Part shown: one piece after another, positions 1 to 15,905 of the stretch
Position numbering within the stretch: the first letter of the stretch is position 1
Layout of the letters: the number at the start of each line of letters is the position of its first letter
Translations under genes and position numbers: made by a program
Origin: Sulfurifustis variabilis
GTDB lineage: Bacteria; Pseudomonadota; Gammaproteobacteria; Acidiferrobacterales; Sulfurifustaceae
Direction of reading: 5' to 3'
Assembly (NCBI RefSeq): GCF_002355415.1
Contig: NZ_AP014936.1
Coordinates: 62,001-126,000 of the forward strand
DNA: 64,000 bases
The notes under the pieces: generated by a model
The model's database searches: none
What the model was told of the DNA's origin: nothing
Seen by the model: the letters and a program-made list of their open reading frames with translations, nothing else

Positions 1-297
1 GACGAGCGGATCAATCTCGAGGTGAATATCAGCAAGGACAACTTTGCGGATGCGGTTCAGGGCCTATTAAACGTCAAGCAAATCAACACCCAGGTCCTGC
101 TCGACAACGGCGAGACGGTTGTGATCGGGGGCATTTTCGAGCAAGACAACGGGACGACGGTCACGCAGATACCGTTCTTCGGCGACCTCCCGCTGATCGG
201 GTGGCTCTTCAAGAGCAAGGAAATCAAGGACAGCAAGACGGAGCTGTTGATCTTCCTTACACCGAAGCTGCTCTCCCACAACACCAGCCTCCGCTAG
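1..297 (+). CDS. pilQ: Type IV pilus secretin PilQ, C-terminal end (partial)
   Basis: The reading frame is open from base 1 and ends at TAG 295-297, so only the last 98 residues are present. The text matches the end of the secretin domain: VLLDNGETVVIGGIFE, then IPFFGDLPLIGWLFK and a final LLIFLTPKLL strand. PilQ forms the outer-membrane ring through which type IV pili pass. It is followed directly by aroK-aroB, the usual gammaproteobacterial order. The GTG at 22 is an internal valine, not a start. Identification is secure despite truncation by the window edge. Confidence 0.95.
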   Translation, partial: DERINLEVNISKDNFADAVQGLLNVKQINTQVLLDNGETVVIGGIFEQDNGTTVTQIPFFGDLPLIGWLFKSKEIKDSKTELLIFLTPKLLSHNTSLR

Positions 298-335
298 ACG
301 CGCGCCCGGCCCGGCCGGGGCGCGTCCGCTTGATT
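297..335 (+). terminator. GC-rich hairpin after pilQ, possible terminator
   Basis: A long, nearly perfect inverted repeat (arms about 297-311 and 313-326, GACGCGC pairing with GCGCGTC) starts at the last base of the pilQ stop codon. It is followed only by TTGATTTATT rather than a run of T, so it is a weak or factor-assisted terminator at best. Confidence 0.4.
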
Positions 336-358
336 TATTCAATCCGGGCTGGCATACC
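330..358 (+). promoter_or_regulatory. Predicted sigma70-type promoter of aroK
   Basis: TTGATT (330-335), a 17-base spacer, then CATACC (353-358). The aroK ATG begins only six bases after the -10 hexamer, so the expected transcription start falls on the start codon itself, and no Shine-Dalgarno sequence is visible. This predicts a leaderless aroK mRNA. Confidence 0.5.
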
Positions 359-364
359 GCTCGC

Positions 365-907
365 ATGAGCGGATCGGGCAGCGTCTTTCTGATCGGCCCG
401 ATGGGCGCGGGCAAATCCACCATCGGCCGGCATCTGGCGGAACTTCTGCGCAAGGAGTTCGTCGACTCGGATCACGAGATCGAGCGCCGCACCGGTGCGA
501 GCATCCCGCTCATCTTCGAAATCGAGGGCGAGCCGGGTTTTCGCCGGCGGGAATCCGCCGTGCTGGAGGAGCTCACGGCGCGCGCCGACATCGTCCTCGC
601 GACCGGCGGCGGAGCCGTGCTGGCCGAGGACAACCGCGAAACGCTGCGCGCGCGCGGCACGGTCGTGTATCTGGAGGCGCCGCTCGACACCCTCCTGGCG
701 CGCACTCACCGGGACAAGAACCGGCCACTCCTGCAGGACGGGGACCGGCGAGGCAGGCTGGAGGAAATCCTGCGTGTCCGGGAGCCGCTCTACCGCGCCA
801 CGGCGCATCTGGTCGTCGCCACCGACCACCGGGCGCCGGCCGTGATCGCGCAGGAGATTGCCGCCAAGCTTCGTGAACCGAGAGCGCATGAGAACGCTAC
901 AGCTTGA
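365..907 (+). CDS. aroK: Shikimate kinase
   Basis: Phosphorylates shikimate at the 3-hydroxyl with ATP in the cytoplasmic chorismate pathway. The 180-residue product has the usual AroK length. Visible motifs are the Walker A loop GPMGAGKS near residues 11-18, the metal- and shikimate-binding DSDHEIE near residue 34, the shikimate-binding GGG near residue 81, and the RPLL lid region near residue 118. The 3' end overlaps the start of aroB by 20 bases, so the two genes are probably translated from one message. No Shine-Dalgarno sequence precedes the ATG. Confidence 0.96.
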   Translation: MSGSGSVFLIGPMGAGKSTIGRHLAELLRKEFVDSDHEIERRTGASIPLIFEIEGEPGFRRRESAVLEELTARADIVLATGGGAVLAEDNRETLRARGTVVYLEAPLDTLLARTHRDKNRPLLQDGDRRGRLEEILRVREPLYRATAHLVVATDHRAPAVIAQEIAAKLREPRAHENATA

Positions 908-1970
908 GCTGGGTGAGCGCAGCTACCCGATCCACATCGGCCCGGGCCTGCTCGCGCGCCCGGACCTGATCACGCCTCACGTCGCCGGACGACGGGCCGC
1001 GATCGTGACGAACACGACCGTGGGTCCCCTTTACCTCGAAACGCTGCGTGCCGCGCTCGCGGGCCACGATCCGCTGGTCATCACGCTTCCCGACGGCGAG
1101 GAGTTCAAGACGCTGGAGACGCTCAACCGCGTCTTCGATGCGCTCCTGACGGCACGCTGTGACCGGCGCACGACGATCGTCGCGCTCGGGGGCGGCGTGG
1201 TCGGTGACATGGCCGGGTTCGCCGCCGCCTGCTATCAGCGCGGAGTGCCTTTCATTCAGGTGCCGACGACCCTGCTGGCCCAGGTCGACTCGTCCGTCGG
1301 GGGCAAGACGGGCGTGAATCACCCCCTCGGAAAGAACATGATCGGCGCCTTCTACCAGCCGCGTGCCGTCATTATCGATACGGACACGCTCGCGTCGCTC
1401 CCGGACAGGGAGCTCTCGGCCGGACTCGCCGAGGTCATCAAGTACGGCCTTATCCGCGATCCCGAGTTCTTCGACTGGCTCGAGGCGAACATCGACCGGC
1501 TGCTGGATCGCGACCCCGAGGTCCTGTCCTGCGCGATCGAGTGCTCTTGTCGCAACAAGGCCGAGGTGGTGGCGGCCGACGAGCGCGAAGGCGGCGTGCG
1601 CGCCATTCTCAACCTCGGCCACACGTTCGGCCACGCCATCGAAACCGGGATGGGGTACGGTGCCTGGCTCCACGGCGAGGCCGTGGCCGCCGGGATGGTC
1701 ATGGCGGCCGATCTTTCGCAGCGGCTCGGCTGGCTTTCCGGGGGGGATGTCGCCCGCGTCGAACGCCTGATCGCCCGCGCGCGCCTGCCGGTCGCGGCCC
1801 CGGCCCGGCTCACCCCCGAGCGCATGCGCGAGCTGATGAACGTCGACAAGAAAGTCCTGGACGCCCGACTTCGATTCGTGCTGCTCAAGCGGATCGGGGA
1901 GGCGGTGATCACGGCGGACGTGCCACCCGGGCAGCTCGGCCGCACCCTCGCCGAACGCCGAGCGGCCTGA
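888..1970 (+). CDS. aroB: 3-dehydroquinate synthase
   Basis: Converts DAHP to 3-dehydroquinate, step two of the shikimate pathway, using NAD and a divalent metal. I chose the ATG at 888 over an upstream TTG at 858, because the product then begins [18 protein letters not shown], which lines up with the N-terminus of known AroB proteins (360 residues). Motifs seen: the NAD-binding [14 protein letters not shown] near residue 103, [15 protein letters not shown] near 140, and the metal ligands in GHTFGHAIE (near 245) and the following HGEAVAAGM. It overlaps aroK by 20 bases, and dgt follows after nine bases. Confidence 0.96.
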   Translation: MRTLQLELGERSYPIHIGPGLLARPDLITPHVAGRRAAIVTNTTVGPLYLETLRAALAGHDPLVITLPDGEEFKTLETLNRVFDALLTARCDRRTTIVALGGGVVGDMAGFAAACYQRGVPFIQVPTTLLAQVDSSVGGKTGVNHPLGKNMIGAFYQPRAVIIDTDTLASLPDRELSAGLAEVIKYGLIRDPEFFDWLEANIDRLLDRDPEVLSCAIECSCRNKAEVVAADEREGGVRAILNLGHTFGHAIETGMGYGAWLHGEAVAAGMVMAADLSQRLGWLSGGDVARVERLIARARLPVAAPARLTPERMRELMNVDKKVLDARLRFVLLKRIGEAVITADVPPGQLGRTLAERRAA

Positions 1971-1979
1971 GGCGCGGCG

Positions 1980-3143
1980 ATGACCGAGACGCCGGGCGGA
2001 CTCGCGCCCTACGCCGCCACCGAAGCGACGTCGCGCGGGCGACAGCACGCCGAGCCGCCGCCGCGCTTCCGCAGCGAGTACCAGCGGGACCGTGACCGCA
2101 TCATCCATTGCGCCGCGTTCCGGCGACTCGAGTACAAGACCCAGGTCTTCGTGAACCACGAGGGCGATCTCTTCCGCACCCGCCTCACGCACTCGATCGA
2201 GGTCGCGCAGATCGGGCGCTCGATCGCCCGGGCGCTGGGGCTGAACGAAGATCTCACCGAGGCCATCTCTCTGGCGCACGACCTCGGGCACACGCCGTTC
2301 GGCCATACGGGACAGGACGCGCTCAACGAATGCATGCGCGATTTCGGCGGCTTCGAGCACAACCTGCAGTCGCTGCGGGTGGTCGATCTCCTGGAAGAAC
2401 GCTATGCCGAGTTTCCGGGCCTGAACCTGACGTTCGAGGCGCGCGAGGGCATCCTCAAGCACTGCTCCGTCAAGCACGCCCGGGACCTGGGCGAACTGGG
2501 CCGGCGGTTTCTGGAAAAGCGCCAGCCGGGGCTCGAGGCACAACTCGCGAACGTGGCGGACGAAATCGCCTACAACAACCACGACGTCGACGACGGCCTG
2601 CGCTCGGGGCTGCTGACGGTCGAACAGCTGCGCGAGGTGCGAAGCTTCAACGAACACTACGAGGCGGTTGACCGACGTTACCCCGCGCTGCCGCCCCGCC
2701 GGCGGATCTACGAGACGATACGGCGCATGATCGATGTCGTCGTGACGGATCTCATCGAGGAGAGCCGGCGGCGCATCGGCGCCGCCGGCGTGGCGAGCAT
2801 CGAGGAGGTACGGTGTCAGCCGGCGCCGCTCATCGGTTATGGCCACGACGTCGGCGAGCTGACGCTCGGGCTCAAGCGCTTTCTGCGCCAGAACCTCTAC
2901 GCGCATCCGCGGGTGAAGGAGGTCAGCGCGAAGGCGGCAAAGACCGTGCAGGACCTCTTCAATGCGTACCGTCACGATATTCGGCTGCTGCCGCCCCAGT
3001 ACCAGGACCGTATCGTCCAATCCGACCTTACGAACGACGAGGCTTATCGGGCGCGGGTCATTGCCGACTACATCGCCGGAATGACCGACCGCTACGCCAT
3101 CCGGGAACACGCGCGGCTCCTCAACTCGCGCGACTGGTCCTGA
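1980..3143 (+). CDS. dgt: dGTPase-like deoxynucleoside triphosphate triphosphohydrolase
   Basis: An HD-domain hydrolase of the Dgt family that removes triphosphate from dNTPs, often dGTP. It is 387 residues, the size of the short dgtpase-like class rather than the longer E. coli Dgt. The start region [19 protein letters not shown] is diagnostic. HD-site residues are visible as H in [14 protein letters not shown] in [12 protein letters not shown], and a later D in [18 protein letters not shown]. It lies nine bases after aroB, a pairing common in proteobacteria. The substrate preference cannot be read from the sequence. Confidence 0.92.
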   Translation: MTETPGGLAPYAATEATSRGRQHAEPPPRFRSEYQRDRDRIIHCAAFRRLEYKTQVFVNHEGDLFRTRLTHSIEVAQIGRSIARALGLNEDLTEAISLAHDLGHTPFGHTGQDALNECMRDFGGFEHNLQSLRVVDLLEERYAEFPGLNLTFEAREGILKHCSVKHARDLGELGRRFLEKRQPGLEAQLANVADEIAYNNHDVDDGLRSGLLTVEQLREVRSFNEHYEAVDRRYPALPPRRRIYETIRRMIDVVVTDLIEESRRRIGAAGVASIEEVRCQPAPLIGYGHDVGELTLGLKRFLRQNLYAHPRVKEVSAKAAKTVQDLFNAYRHDIRLLPPQYQDRIVQSDLTNDEAYRARVIADYIAGMTDRYAIREHARLLNSRDWS

Positions 3144-3206
3144 CTCCCGGGGGATGAACGCCGCGGCAGGCGTCATCGAGCGCATCGGCATACCCACACT
3201 GCGCGA

Positions 3207-3236
3207 TTGAACGCACCGGAAGCGCGGCTGTATACT
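3207..3236 (+). promoter_or_regulatory. Predicted promoter of gltB
   Basis: TTGAAC (3207-3212), an 18-base spacer and TATACT (3231-3236) form a good sigma70-like promoter. The expected start of transcription is near 3243, giving a leader of about 57 bases before the GTG at 3300. The promoter lies inside the longest possible open frame, which argues against translation starting at TTG 3207. Confidence 0.6.
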
Positions 3237-3299
3237 TTTCCGCCCTTTGCCCGCGATTTCCGCGCGTTTCAACCTCCCGCCCGACGGGGACCAAGCGGC

Positions 3300-9259
<5,960 letters not shown>

Positions 9260-9263
9260 GCCG

Positions 9264-10331
9264 GTGGCCGGGCTCAAGAACGATCGCTTCCTGCGGGCCC
9301 TGGCCCGCGACCCCGTCGACGTCACGCCGGTCTGGATCATGCGCCAGGCGGGGCGCTACCTGCCGGAGTACCGGGCCACCCGGGAAAAGGCCGGCGACTT
9401 CCGCGCGCTGTGCATGACGCCCGAACTCGCCTGCGAAGTCACGCTGCAGCCGCTCCGGCGCTTCCCGCTCGATGCCGCGATCCTCTTCTCCGATATTCTC
9501 ACGGTGCCCGACGCCATGGGGCTCGGGCTCTATTTCACCGAGGGCGAGGGCCCGGGCTTCCGGCATCCCGTGCGCACCGAGGCCGACGTCGACCGTCTGG
9601 GGATTCCCGATCCCGAGGGCGAGCTGAAGTACGTGATCGACGCGGTGCGCCTCATCCGGCGGGAGCTCGCCGGCGCGGTACCCCTGATCGGCTTCGCCGG
9701 CAGCCCGTGGACGCTCGCCACTTATATGGTAGAGGGCGGGAGCAGCCGCGACTTCGGGCGCATCCGGCGCATGCTCTACCAGGATCCGGCGCTGTTGCAT
9801 CGTCTCCTCGACAAGGTCGCGACCGCGGTGGCGCTGTATCTGAATGCGCAGATCGCGGCCGGCGCGCAGGCCGTCATGCTGTTCGATACCTGGGGCGGCG
9901 TGCTTTCCGCGCACGCGTACCGGGCGTTCTCCCTCGCCTACATGACGCGGATCGTGGCGGCGCTCACGCGCGAGCGCGAAGGCCGGCGGGTGCCCGCAAT
10001 CCTCTTCACGAAGAACGGGGGCCTGTGGCTCGAGGCGATCGCCGACGCCGGTCCCGACGCCGTGGGCCTCGACTGGACCATCGATCTGGGCGAGGCACGC
10101 GCGCGCGTGGGCAAGCGCGTGGCGCTGCAGGGCAACATGGATCCGATGCTGCTCTACGCTTCCCCGGCGCGCATCCGGGAAGAGGTGGCGTTCCTCCTCG
10201 AACGCTTCGGCAAGGGAAGCGGCCACGTCTTCAACCTGGGGCACGGCGTCACGCCGGACGTCGATCCCGAACGGGTCGCGACGCTCGTCGCGGCCGTGCA
10301 CGAGCTCAGCCGGTCGTATCACGTCGCCTGA
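9264..10331 (+). CDS. hemE: Uroporphyrinogen decarboxylase
   Basis: Removes four acetate carboxyl groups from uroporphyrinogen III to give coproporphyrinogen III, in cytosolic heme synthesis. GTG 9264 is taken as the start because the next residues [20 protein letters not shown] match the family N-terminus; the upstream ATG at 9159 lies inside gltD. Signature motifs: [14 protein letters not shown] near residue 25, [12 protein letters not shown] near 77, and [13 protein letters not shown] near 140. The product is 355 residues, as expected. The cofactor it helps make is needed by the cytochromes encoded further along. Confidence 0.96.
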   Translation: MAGLKNDRFLRALARDPVDVTPVWIMRQAGRYLPEYRATREKAGDFRALCMTPELACEVTLQPLRRFPLDAAILFSDILTVPDAMGLGLYFTEGEGPGFRHPVRTEADVDRLGIPDPEGELKYVIDAVRLIRRELAGAVPLIGFAGSPWTLATYMVEGGSSRDFGRIRRMLYQDPALLHRLLDKVATAVALYLNAQIAAGAQAVMLFDTWGGVLSAHAYRAFSLAYMTRIVAALTREREGRRVPAILFTKNGGLWLEAIADAGPDAVGLDWTIDLGEARARVGKRVALQGNMDPMLLYASPARIREEVAFLLERFGKGSGHVFNLGHGVTPDVDPERVATLVAAVHELSRSYHVA

Positions 10332-10437
10332 GCCCCGACGCTTTGTGGGCGATTGCCCCGTTCCGTCGGCCGGCCGATAGACCCGCGACTACCCTCCTCT
10401 TAACATTGCCCGGGTCCTCCTCCTCGGGCCGGAGCAC

Positions 10438-11592
10438 ATGCGAATCGGCATTCCACGCGAGACGGCCGTCGGCGAGACCCGCGTTGCGGGCACGCCCGAG
10501 ACGGTAAAAAAGCTCAGGGCGCTCGGGCTCGACGTGGTCGTCGAGCGGGAGGCGGGGCTCGCCTCGCATTTCACCGACGCGGCTTACCGCGACGCCGGCG
10601 CCGAGCTCGTTTCCGCCAGCGAGACCCTCGCGGCGGACATCGTCTTCAAGGTGCACAAGCCCACGTTCGAACAGATCCGGGGCATGCGCCGCGGAGCGAC
10701 GCTCATCTGCCTGCTGGACATGTGCTACGACGACGGCACGTTCGACACGCTCGCCGCACAGGGTGTGGACAGCTTCGCGCTCGAGATGATGCCGCGGATC
10801 TCGCGCGCCCAGACCATGGACGTGCTGTCCTCGCAGGCGAACATCGCGGGCTACCGCGCGGTGCTGGAGGCGGCGCGGCTCTATGGTCGATTCTTTCCGC
10901 TCATGATGACCTCGGCCGGCTCCGCGAAGCCCGCGCGCGTCGTCGTGCTCGGCGCCGGCGTCGCGGGGTTGCAGGCGATCGCCACGGCGCGGCGGCTCGG
11001 CGCGCAGGTGTGGGCCTACGACGTGAGGCCTGAGGTGAAGGAGCAGGTGCAGTCGCTCGGCGCCCGTTTCATCGAGCTCGACGTGGGCGAGTCGGGCGCC
11101 GGTCATGGCGGCTACGCCAAGCCGCTCTCCGAAGAGGCGCAGCGCAAGGAGCAGGCGCTGCTCACCGAGGAGCTCAAGAAGGCCGACATCATCGTCTCGA
11201 CCGCGCTCATACCGTGCCGCCCGGCTCCGGTGCTCATCACCGAGGACGCGATCAGGGGTATGCACGAGGGTGCGGTCGTCGTGGACATGGCGGCCGCCTC
11301 CGGCGGCAACTGCCCCCTCACCGAGCCGGACCGGATCGTCACGCGCCATGGCGTGATCCTCTGCGGAATCACGAACTTCCCCGCGCTCATGCCGAGCGAC
11401 GCCAGCAACTTCTTCGCGCGCAACGTCTACAATTTCCTCGAGTTCATGCTCGAGCCCGGGGCGGAGGGCGTGCGATTCAAGGACTTCCTCGCCGACGACG
11501 TGACGAGCATGACGTTGATCACTTTCCAGGGGACGGTGCGCTTCGAGACGACCAAGATGGCGAAGAAGCGGCCCGCGGGGGCGTCGGCGTGA
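10438..11592 (+). CDS. pntAa: NAD(P) transhydrogenase alpha subunit, NAD-binding part (PntAa)
   Basis: The soluble dI component of the proton-translocating transhydrogenase, which binds NAD(H). 384 residues. The N-terminus [17 protein letters not shown] is typical of the alanine dehydrogenase/PntA fold, and the Rossmann motif [20 protein letters not shown] lies near residue 162. A GGAG Shine-Dalgarno precedes the ATG. The split of the alpha subunit into two genes is the form seen in Rhodospirillum and many proteobacteria. The stop overlaps the next start (GTGA). Confidence 0.95.
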   Translation: MRIGIPRETAVGETRVAGTPETVKKLRALGLDVVVEREAGLASHFTDAAYRDAGAELVSASETLAADIVFKVHKPTFEQIRGMRRGATLICLLDMCYDDGTFDTLAAQGVDSFALEMMPRISRAQTMDVLSSQANIAGYRAVLEAARLYGRFFPLMMTSAGSAKPARVVVLGAGVAGLQAIATARRLGAQVWAYDVRPEVKEQVQSLGARFIELDVGESGAGHGGYAKPLSEEAQRKEQALLTEELKKADIIVSTALIPCRPAPVLITEDAIRGMHEGAVVVDMAAASGGNCPLTEPDRIVTRHGVILCGITNFPALMPSDASNFFARNVYNFLEFMLEPGAEGVRFKDFLADDVTSMTLITFQGTVRFETTKMAKKRPAGASA

Positions 11593-11885
11593 GCGAGCTG
11601 ATGTTCGCGTTGTACGTCTTCGTCCTCGCCTGCTTCGTCGGCTACTGGGTCATCTGGGGCGTCACGCCGTCGCTGCACACGCCGCTCATCTCGCTCACCA
11701 ACGCGATCTCCGGGATCGTCGTCGTCGGTGCGATCCTGGTGGCCGGTTTCGAGGGCGCCGGCACGGGCGTGGAGGCGCTCGGCTTCGTCGCCGTCGCGCT
11801 GGCCTCGATCAACATCTTCGGCGGCTTCGTCGTCACCACCCGGATGCTCGAGATGTTCCGCAAGAAAAAGAAGCCGCGCGAATGA
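11589..11885 (+). CDS. pntAb: NAD(P) transhydrogenase alpha subunit, membrane part (PntAb)
   Basis: The small membrane component carrying the first helices of the proton channel. The GTG at 11589 overlaps the pntAa stop in a GTGA, and the product is 98 residues: [20 protein letters not shown], then two further hydrophobic helices ([14 protein letters not shown] and the [18 protein letters not shown] region), ending in a lysine-rich tail. It overlaps pntB by four bases (ATGA), so all three genes are translationally coupled. Confidence 0.93.
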   Translation: MSELMFALYVFVLACFVGYWVIWGVTPSLHTPLISLTNAISGIVVVGAILVAGFEGAGTGVEALGFVAVALASINIFGGFVVTTRMLEMFRKKKKPRE

Positions 11886-13270
11886 GGCTGTCACCCGACC
11901 TCCTCGCGGCCGCGTACCTGGTGTCGGCGGTGCTGTTCATTCTCGGCCTGAAGGGGCTGACGCACCCGGCCTCCGCCTGGCGCGGCAACTTCTATGCGAT
12001 CGCCGGAATGGCGATCGCGATCGGGGCGACCGTGCTGAGCCCGGCGGTGCGCTCCTACGCGCCGATCGCGGCGGGCGTCGCGGTCGGCGCGGTCATCGGT
12101 ATTCCGGTCGCGCTCAGGATCCGGATGACGGCGATGCCGCAGCTGGTCGCGCTGCTGCACAGCTTCGTCGGTCTCACCGCCGTGCTCGTCGCCTTCGGGA
12201 CGTTCCTCACCCACGGCGGCCCGGGTGTCGATCGTGTCCTGCGCCTCGAGCTGTTCGCGGGAGTCTTCATCGGCGCGGTCACGTTCACCGGCTCGCTCGT
12301 CGCGTTCGCCAAGCTCCAGGCGCTCGTGAGCGGTCGACCGCTCGTGTTCGCGGGTCAGCACTCGCTCAATCTGGGTCTTGCGCTCGCGATGCTCGCCATC
12401 GGAGCCTACTTCGTCTGGCAGGGTTGGCTGCCGGCGCTCGTCGCCGTGGCCGTCGTCGCGTTGCTGCTGGGCGTGCTCCTGATCGTGCCGATCGGTGGCG
12501 CCGACATGCCGGTGGTCGTCTCGATGCTCAACTCCTACTCCGGCTGGGCCGCCGCCGCGACCGGCTTCACGCTCGGCAACAGCCTTCTCATCATCACGGG
12601 CGCCCTCGTCGGCTTCTCCGGAGCGATCCTGTCGTACATCATGTCTCGCGCGATGAACCGTTCCATCGTCAGCATCGTGCTCGGCGGTTTCGGCGGCGGA
12701 GCCGAAGCGGAGGCGACGGCGGCGGCCGGCGACCGGAACATCAAGACAGCGGCCGTCGAAGACGCCGTGTTCCTGATGAACAACGCGTCGGGCGTGGTCG
12801 TCGTGCCGGGCTACGGGATGGCGGTCGCGCAGGCGCAGCACGCGCTGAAGGAGCTGATGGAAATCCTCGTCGCGCGCGGCGTCAACGTGCGCTTCGCGAT
12901 TCACCCGGTGGCCGGGCGCATGCCGGGCCACATGAACGTCCTGCTCGCCGAGGCCGATGTGCCTTACGAGCGGGTCGTCGAAATGGACGAGATCAATCCG
13001 GACTTCGCCACGACGGACGTCGTGCTCGTCGTCGGCGCCAACGACGTGACCAATCCGGCGGCGAAAAACGACCGTAGCAGTCCGATCTACGGGATGCCGA
13101 TTCTCGAGGTGCACAAGGCGCGGCACGTGTTCTTCATCAAGCGCAGCATGCGGCCGGGGTACTCCGGCGTGGAAAATCAGCTCTTCTACCAGGACAACTG
13201 TTCGCTCGTCTTCGGAGACGCGAAGAAGGTCTGCGAGCGGATGGTGCTCGAGCTCAAGGCGACGGGCTGA
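11882..13270 (+). CDS. pntB: NAD(P) transhydrogenase beta subunit
   Basis: Carries the remaining membrane helices (about residues 1-260) and the NADP(H)-binding dIII domain at the C-terminus. 462 residues, the normal length. Motifs include [20 protein letters not shown] in the membrane part and, in d[19 protein letters not shown] near residue 310, [18 protein letters not shown], and NDVTNPAA near 388. With pntAa and pntAb it uses the proton gradient to make NADPH, which would supply GltBD upstream. Confidence 0.96.
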   Translation: MRLSPDLLAAAYLVSAVLFILGLKGLTHPASAWRGNFYAIAGMAIAIGATVLSPAVRSYAPIAAGVAVGAVIGIPVALRIRMTAMPQLVALLHSFVGLTAVLVAFGTFLTHGGPGVDRVLRLELFAGVFIGAVTFTGSLVAFAKLQALVSGRPLVFAGQHSLNLGLALAMLAIGAYFVWQGWLPALVAVAVVALLLGVLLIVPIGGADMPVVVSMLNSYSGWAAAATGFTLGNSLLIITGALVGFSGAILSYIMSRAMNRSIVSIVLGGFGGGAEAEATAAAGDRNIKTAAVEDAVFLMNNASGVVVVPGYGMAVAQAQHALKELMEILVARGVNVRFAIHPVAGRMPGHMNVLLAEADVPYERVVEMDEINPDFATTDVVLVVGANDVTNPAAKNDRSSPIYGMPILEVHKARHVFFIKRSMRPGYSGVENQLFYQDNCSLVFGDAKKVCERMVLELKATG

Positions 13271-13274
13271 ATCG

Positions 13275-13697
13275 GTGCGTGGCGAGGCCGACTGCCCGTT
13301 CGAGAAGCCGATCCTCTCCGGCCAATGCGCCTGCGAGCTCGCCGCGCGCTCGACCTTCGGCGAGCAGCTTCGGGTCCGCTGCCGCTCGGCGCTCGCCTGC
13401 ACGAACTGCCAGACTCTGCTGGCGCTCCTGCGCGAACGCGCCCGCTTCGCCCTGAAGCTCCCCGATCCGTTCGCCCCGATTCCGTTCGGCAAGGAAATGC
13501 GGCTCATGGTCGGCGGCCTGACCGGACTCCAGGAGGCGATTCACGGCGACTCGGGCGATCGGACGGTGGTTGCCGACGTGCACCGCCTCGTGCAGGACGC
13601 GCAGTCGCGCTACGGCGGCCTCGCGCAACTGCCGTTTCACGAGATCGTGAAGTCCATCGCCGCGTTCCAGTCCCGGCGACACAGGCCACGCGGGTAA
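13275..13697 (+). CDS. Conserved-looking small protein of unknown function with N-terminal cysteines
   Basis: 140 residues from a GTG four bases after the pntB stop, so it is probably in the same transcript. The first 45 residues hold six cysteines (DCPFEK, QCACEL, VRCRSALACTNC), a spacing that could bind a metal or iron-sulfur cluster. The rest is a mixed helical segment with no recognisable motif. I do not recognise the family. Codon use matches the neighbours and the frame is clean, so it is likely a real gene. Confidence 0.7.
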   Translation: MRGEADCPFEKPILSGQCACELAARSTFGEQLRVRCRSALACTNCQTLLALLRERARFALKLPDPFAPIPFGKEMRLMVGGLTGLQEAIHGDSGDRTVVADVHRLVQDAQSRYGGLAQLPFHEIVKSIAAFQSRRHRPRG

Positions 13698-13894
13698 CGG
13701 GTAGTGAGACAACGGCTGCGATTCCACCGGTAAGCCACTGATCGGCCGCCTCTCGCGGCGCGCTGCGCCGGGCTCCGGTTGTTATTTGAGGGGTCGCGCG
13801 ATAAATTGCCGCAACAAAGGAGAGTACCCGCGCCGCCCCCTCGGCGCAGGTGGTCAATTCCGAGGAAGACAACAACCAAGCGATCCCACCGGGT

Positions 13895-13918
13895 ATCGCA
13901 CGTCACTTGTCGTGCGAT
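13895..13918 (+). promoter_or_regulatory. Perfect hairpin just before the ribosome binding site of the diguanylate cyclase
   Basis: ATCGCACG (13895-13902) and CGTGCGAT (13911-13918) pair perfectly around an 8-base loop. The hairpin ends two bases before the Shine-Dalgarno GGGAGGA (13921-13927). It may control translation or simply keep the binding site open. The leader (13698-13934) otherwise shows no recognisable riboswitch. Confidence 0.4.
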
Positions 13919-13934
13919 CGGGGAGGATAGAGGT

Positions 13935-15392
13935 TTGACGCGCACGACCGACGTGGAACCAGGTCGCACGGATTCCGCGCTGCTTTCCGTTCTCGCCGGG
14001 CTCAAAGACACGCCTCTCGGCGCGGTGATCTACGACCAGCTCAGCCGGCTGCTCGAGGAGCAGGAGTCGGCGCAGCGCTCGATCGATCGCGCGTACACCA
14101 TGCTGCTGCGGGTGCTGCTCGACACGTACGCACGCAACCCGAGCCTCGAACAGGTCAATCGGATCAACAGCACGCTCGGCGAACTGCGCGCGGTGCTGAG
14201 CGTCCCCTCGCCGGCGCCGTCCCTGCCGCCGGCCGTGGAGGAACCGGCTCCCGTTTACGGGCGACCGGAAACGTCGCGGCACCCGGAAGAGCCGGGAAAC
14301 GCGGACTTGGAGCTCGATCTCAACCAGGTGCTCGAGCAGCTGCTTCGCGGGCTTCCACAGGATGCCGGGGCCCCGGACGCCGGCCGGGCGGAAGCCGCGG
14401 CGCCGCCAACGGTCCCCGAGGATGCGGCCGGGCAGGCGACGGCGCGCTCGCCGTTGCCGGCGACCATTCCGGACGGGGGTCTTCCCGAACCGCCCGCGAT
14501 CGGACAGGCCGAGCGGCGCGTCAACTCCGCCTACCGGCTGCACCTCGACCGCAAGCGCGACGAGATCGCGAAGCTGCAGGAGGCTTTCGCGCAGAACGTG
14601 TCCGAGGCGATCACGCAGAACCGCGAGTTCGGCGCGCTGCTGCAGATCGAGCTCAATGCCCTGCAGCAGGCGGACGGGGCGCAGGAGATCGAAACGCTGC
14701 GGCAAATCCTCATCGGCGGCATCGAAGAGCTGATCCAGGGCCAGCGCGCGCTGGACACGAAGCTGCACCGCACCAGTGGCTACCTCGACCTCATCAAGTC
14801 CGACAGCGAACGGCTGCGCGACGAGCTGAACAAGGTCAGGCTCCTTTCGCTGACGGACGAATTCACCGGGCTCCCGAACAGGCGCGCGTTCATGCGGCGC
14901 CTGCAGGACGAAATCGGCCGCGCGCAGCGCTACGGCTCGCCGCTCGCGCTCGCGCTCCTCGACCTGGACGAATTCAAGGCGGTCAACGACGTCTACGGCC
15001 ACGCCGCCGGCGACGAGGTGTTGCGCGCCTACGCCGCGAACGTGCTGTCCATACTGCGGCATCACGATCTGGTCGCGCGCTACGGCGGAGAGGAGTTCGC
15101 GGTGCTCCTGCCCAATACCGCGCTTCAGGGCGCGATCGCCGCGCTGAGCAAGGCCAAGGCCCGGGCCCAGGAGGTGAGCTGCACGTTCGACGGCAAGCCG
15201 CTGCGCGTGCCCACGTTCTCCGCGGGCCTCACGCTTTACGTTCACGGGGACCCGTATACGACCCTGATCGACCGCGCCGACCGCGCGCTCTATCGCGCCA
15301 AGCGCCTCGGCCGTAATCGCATCGAGGTGGAATTGGCCGCCGAGAGCGCAGCGCCAGCGCCCGGCCGCGCCGGCGATACCCTTCCTCCCTAG
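13935..15392 (+). CDS. Diguanylate cyclase, GGDEF domain (GGEEF type)
   Basis: Makes the second messenger c-di-GMP from two GTP. The TTG at 13935 is chosen because a strong Shine-Dalgarno (GGGAGGA) sits seven bases upstream; the open frame reaches back to 13779 without ribosome-site support. About 485 residues: an N-terminal helical region (about 1-90) with repeated leucines, a Pro/Ala-rich linker, a second helical or coiled-coil segment, then GGDEF with LTDEFTGLPNRRAF and GGEEF at residues 384-388. An RHHD motif five residues before GGEEF fits the c-di-GMP inhibitory I-site, so product inhibition is expected. No membrane helix is seen, so it is probably cytoplasmic. Confidence 0.9.
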   Translation: MTRTTDVEPGRTDSALLSVLAGLKDTPLGAVIYDQLSRLLEEQESAQRSIDRAYTMLLRVLLDTYARNPSLEQVNRINSTLGELRAVLSVPSPAPSLPPAVEEPAPVYGRPETSRHPEEPGNADLELDLNQVLEQLLRGLPQDAGAPDAGRAEAAAPPTVPEDAAGQATARSPLPATIPDGGLPEPPAIGQAERRVNSAYRLHLDRKRDEIAKLQEAFAQNVSEAITQNREFGALLQIELNALQQADGAQEIETLRQILIGGIEELIQGQRALDTKLHRTSGYLDLIKSDSERLRDELNKVRLLSLTDEFTGLPNRRAFMRRLQDEIGRAQRYGSPLALALLDLDEFKAVNDVYGHAAGDEVLRAYAANVLSILRHHDLVARYGGEEFAVLLPNTALQGAIAALSKAKARAQEVSCTFDGKPLRVPTFSAGLTLYVHGDPYTTLIDRADRALYRAKRLGRNRIEVELAAESAAPAPGRAGDTLPP

Positions 15393-15419
15393 GGCGCGTC
15401 GGCGCGGCGTTCGCGCGGT

Positions 15420-15857
15420 TCAGCCCGGCACGTTTTCGTCCATCACGCGGCGGGCCCAGTCCAGCACCGCGCGCAACCGGTCCCCCAGCAGGGCGTGCGC
15501 CGCGGGATACGGGAGCCAGCGGAACTCATGGTGCTCGGGCCGGCGCAGAACCGGATTGATGCCGAGGCGAACGTCGGTCGACGGCGAAAGCGCCACGTAG
15601 TAGCGGGCGATCTTCCCGCCGGCGTACGGTTCGGTCTCGACGTAGCGCTCGCCCCAGGGCCACTCGAGGGTCGCAAGACCGGCCTCTTCCGCCACCTCGC
15701 GGCGGGCGGCCTCCCAGGGCGTTTCGCCCTCTTCGACGCGGCCTTTCGGGAAGTCCCAGTAGTTGTACGCGCGCAGCAGCAGGTACCGGCGATGCTCGCC
15801 CTGGCCGTGCACGACGACGGCACCGGCCGAGAGCCTGGGTTGCGTTCTGCGCCTCAC
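15420..15857 (-). CDS. Nudix hydrolase, diadenosine tetraphosphatase-like
   Basis: A 145-residue Nudix protein. The box G-x5-E-x7-REVAEEAGL runs from about residue 39 to 61 and is intact. The preceding YNYWDFPKG and the overall size resemble bis(5'-nucleosyl)-tetraphosphatases of the MutT/NUDT2 type. The start is taken as GTG 15857; one codon upstream is a TTG that overlaps the T-run of a terminator. No Shine-Dalgarno sequence is possible in that sequence, so initiation is probably weak or the true start is internal. The substrate is uncertain. Confidence 0.85.
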   Translation of the reverse strand: MRRRTQPRLSAGAVVVHGQGEHRRYLLLRAYNYWDFPKGRVEEGETPWEAARREVAEEAGLATLEWPWGERYVETEPYAGGKIARYYVALSPSTDVRLGINPVLRRPEHHEFRWLPYPAAHALLGDRLRAVLDWARRVMDENVPG

Positions 15858-15858
15858 C

Positions 15859-15885
15859 AAAAAAACGGGGCGGCGCGCCGCCCCG
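15859..15885 (-). terminator. Rho-independent terminator of the fccAB operon
   Basis: On the minus strand a perfect 20-base palindrome (15866-15885, GGGGCGGC arms) is followed by seven T (15865-15859). It lies 20 bases after the fccB stop and immediately before the Nudix start codon, so the Nudix gene would depend on read-through or its own initiation. Confidence 0.85.
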
Positions 15886-15905
15886 CACGCTCGCTGCCCG
15901 CGATT

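Noticed and set aside
3207-3299. Longer gltB start at TTG 3207
   Set aside because: A good promoter (TTGAAC/TATACT) lies inside it and the mature Cys22 would sit too far from the N-terminus.
13698-13934. c-di-GMP riboswitch before the diguanylate cyclase
   Set aside because: No match to the conserved GEMM pairing or loop bases was found; only a simple hairpin is visible.
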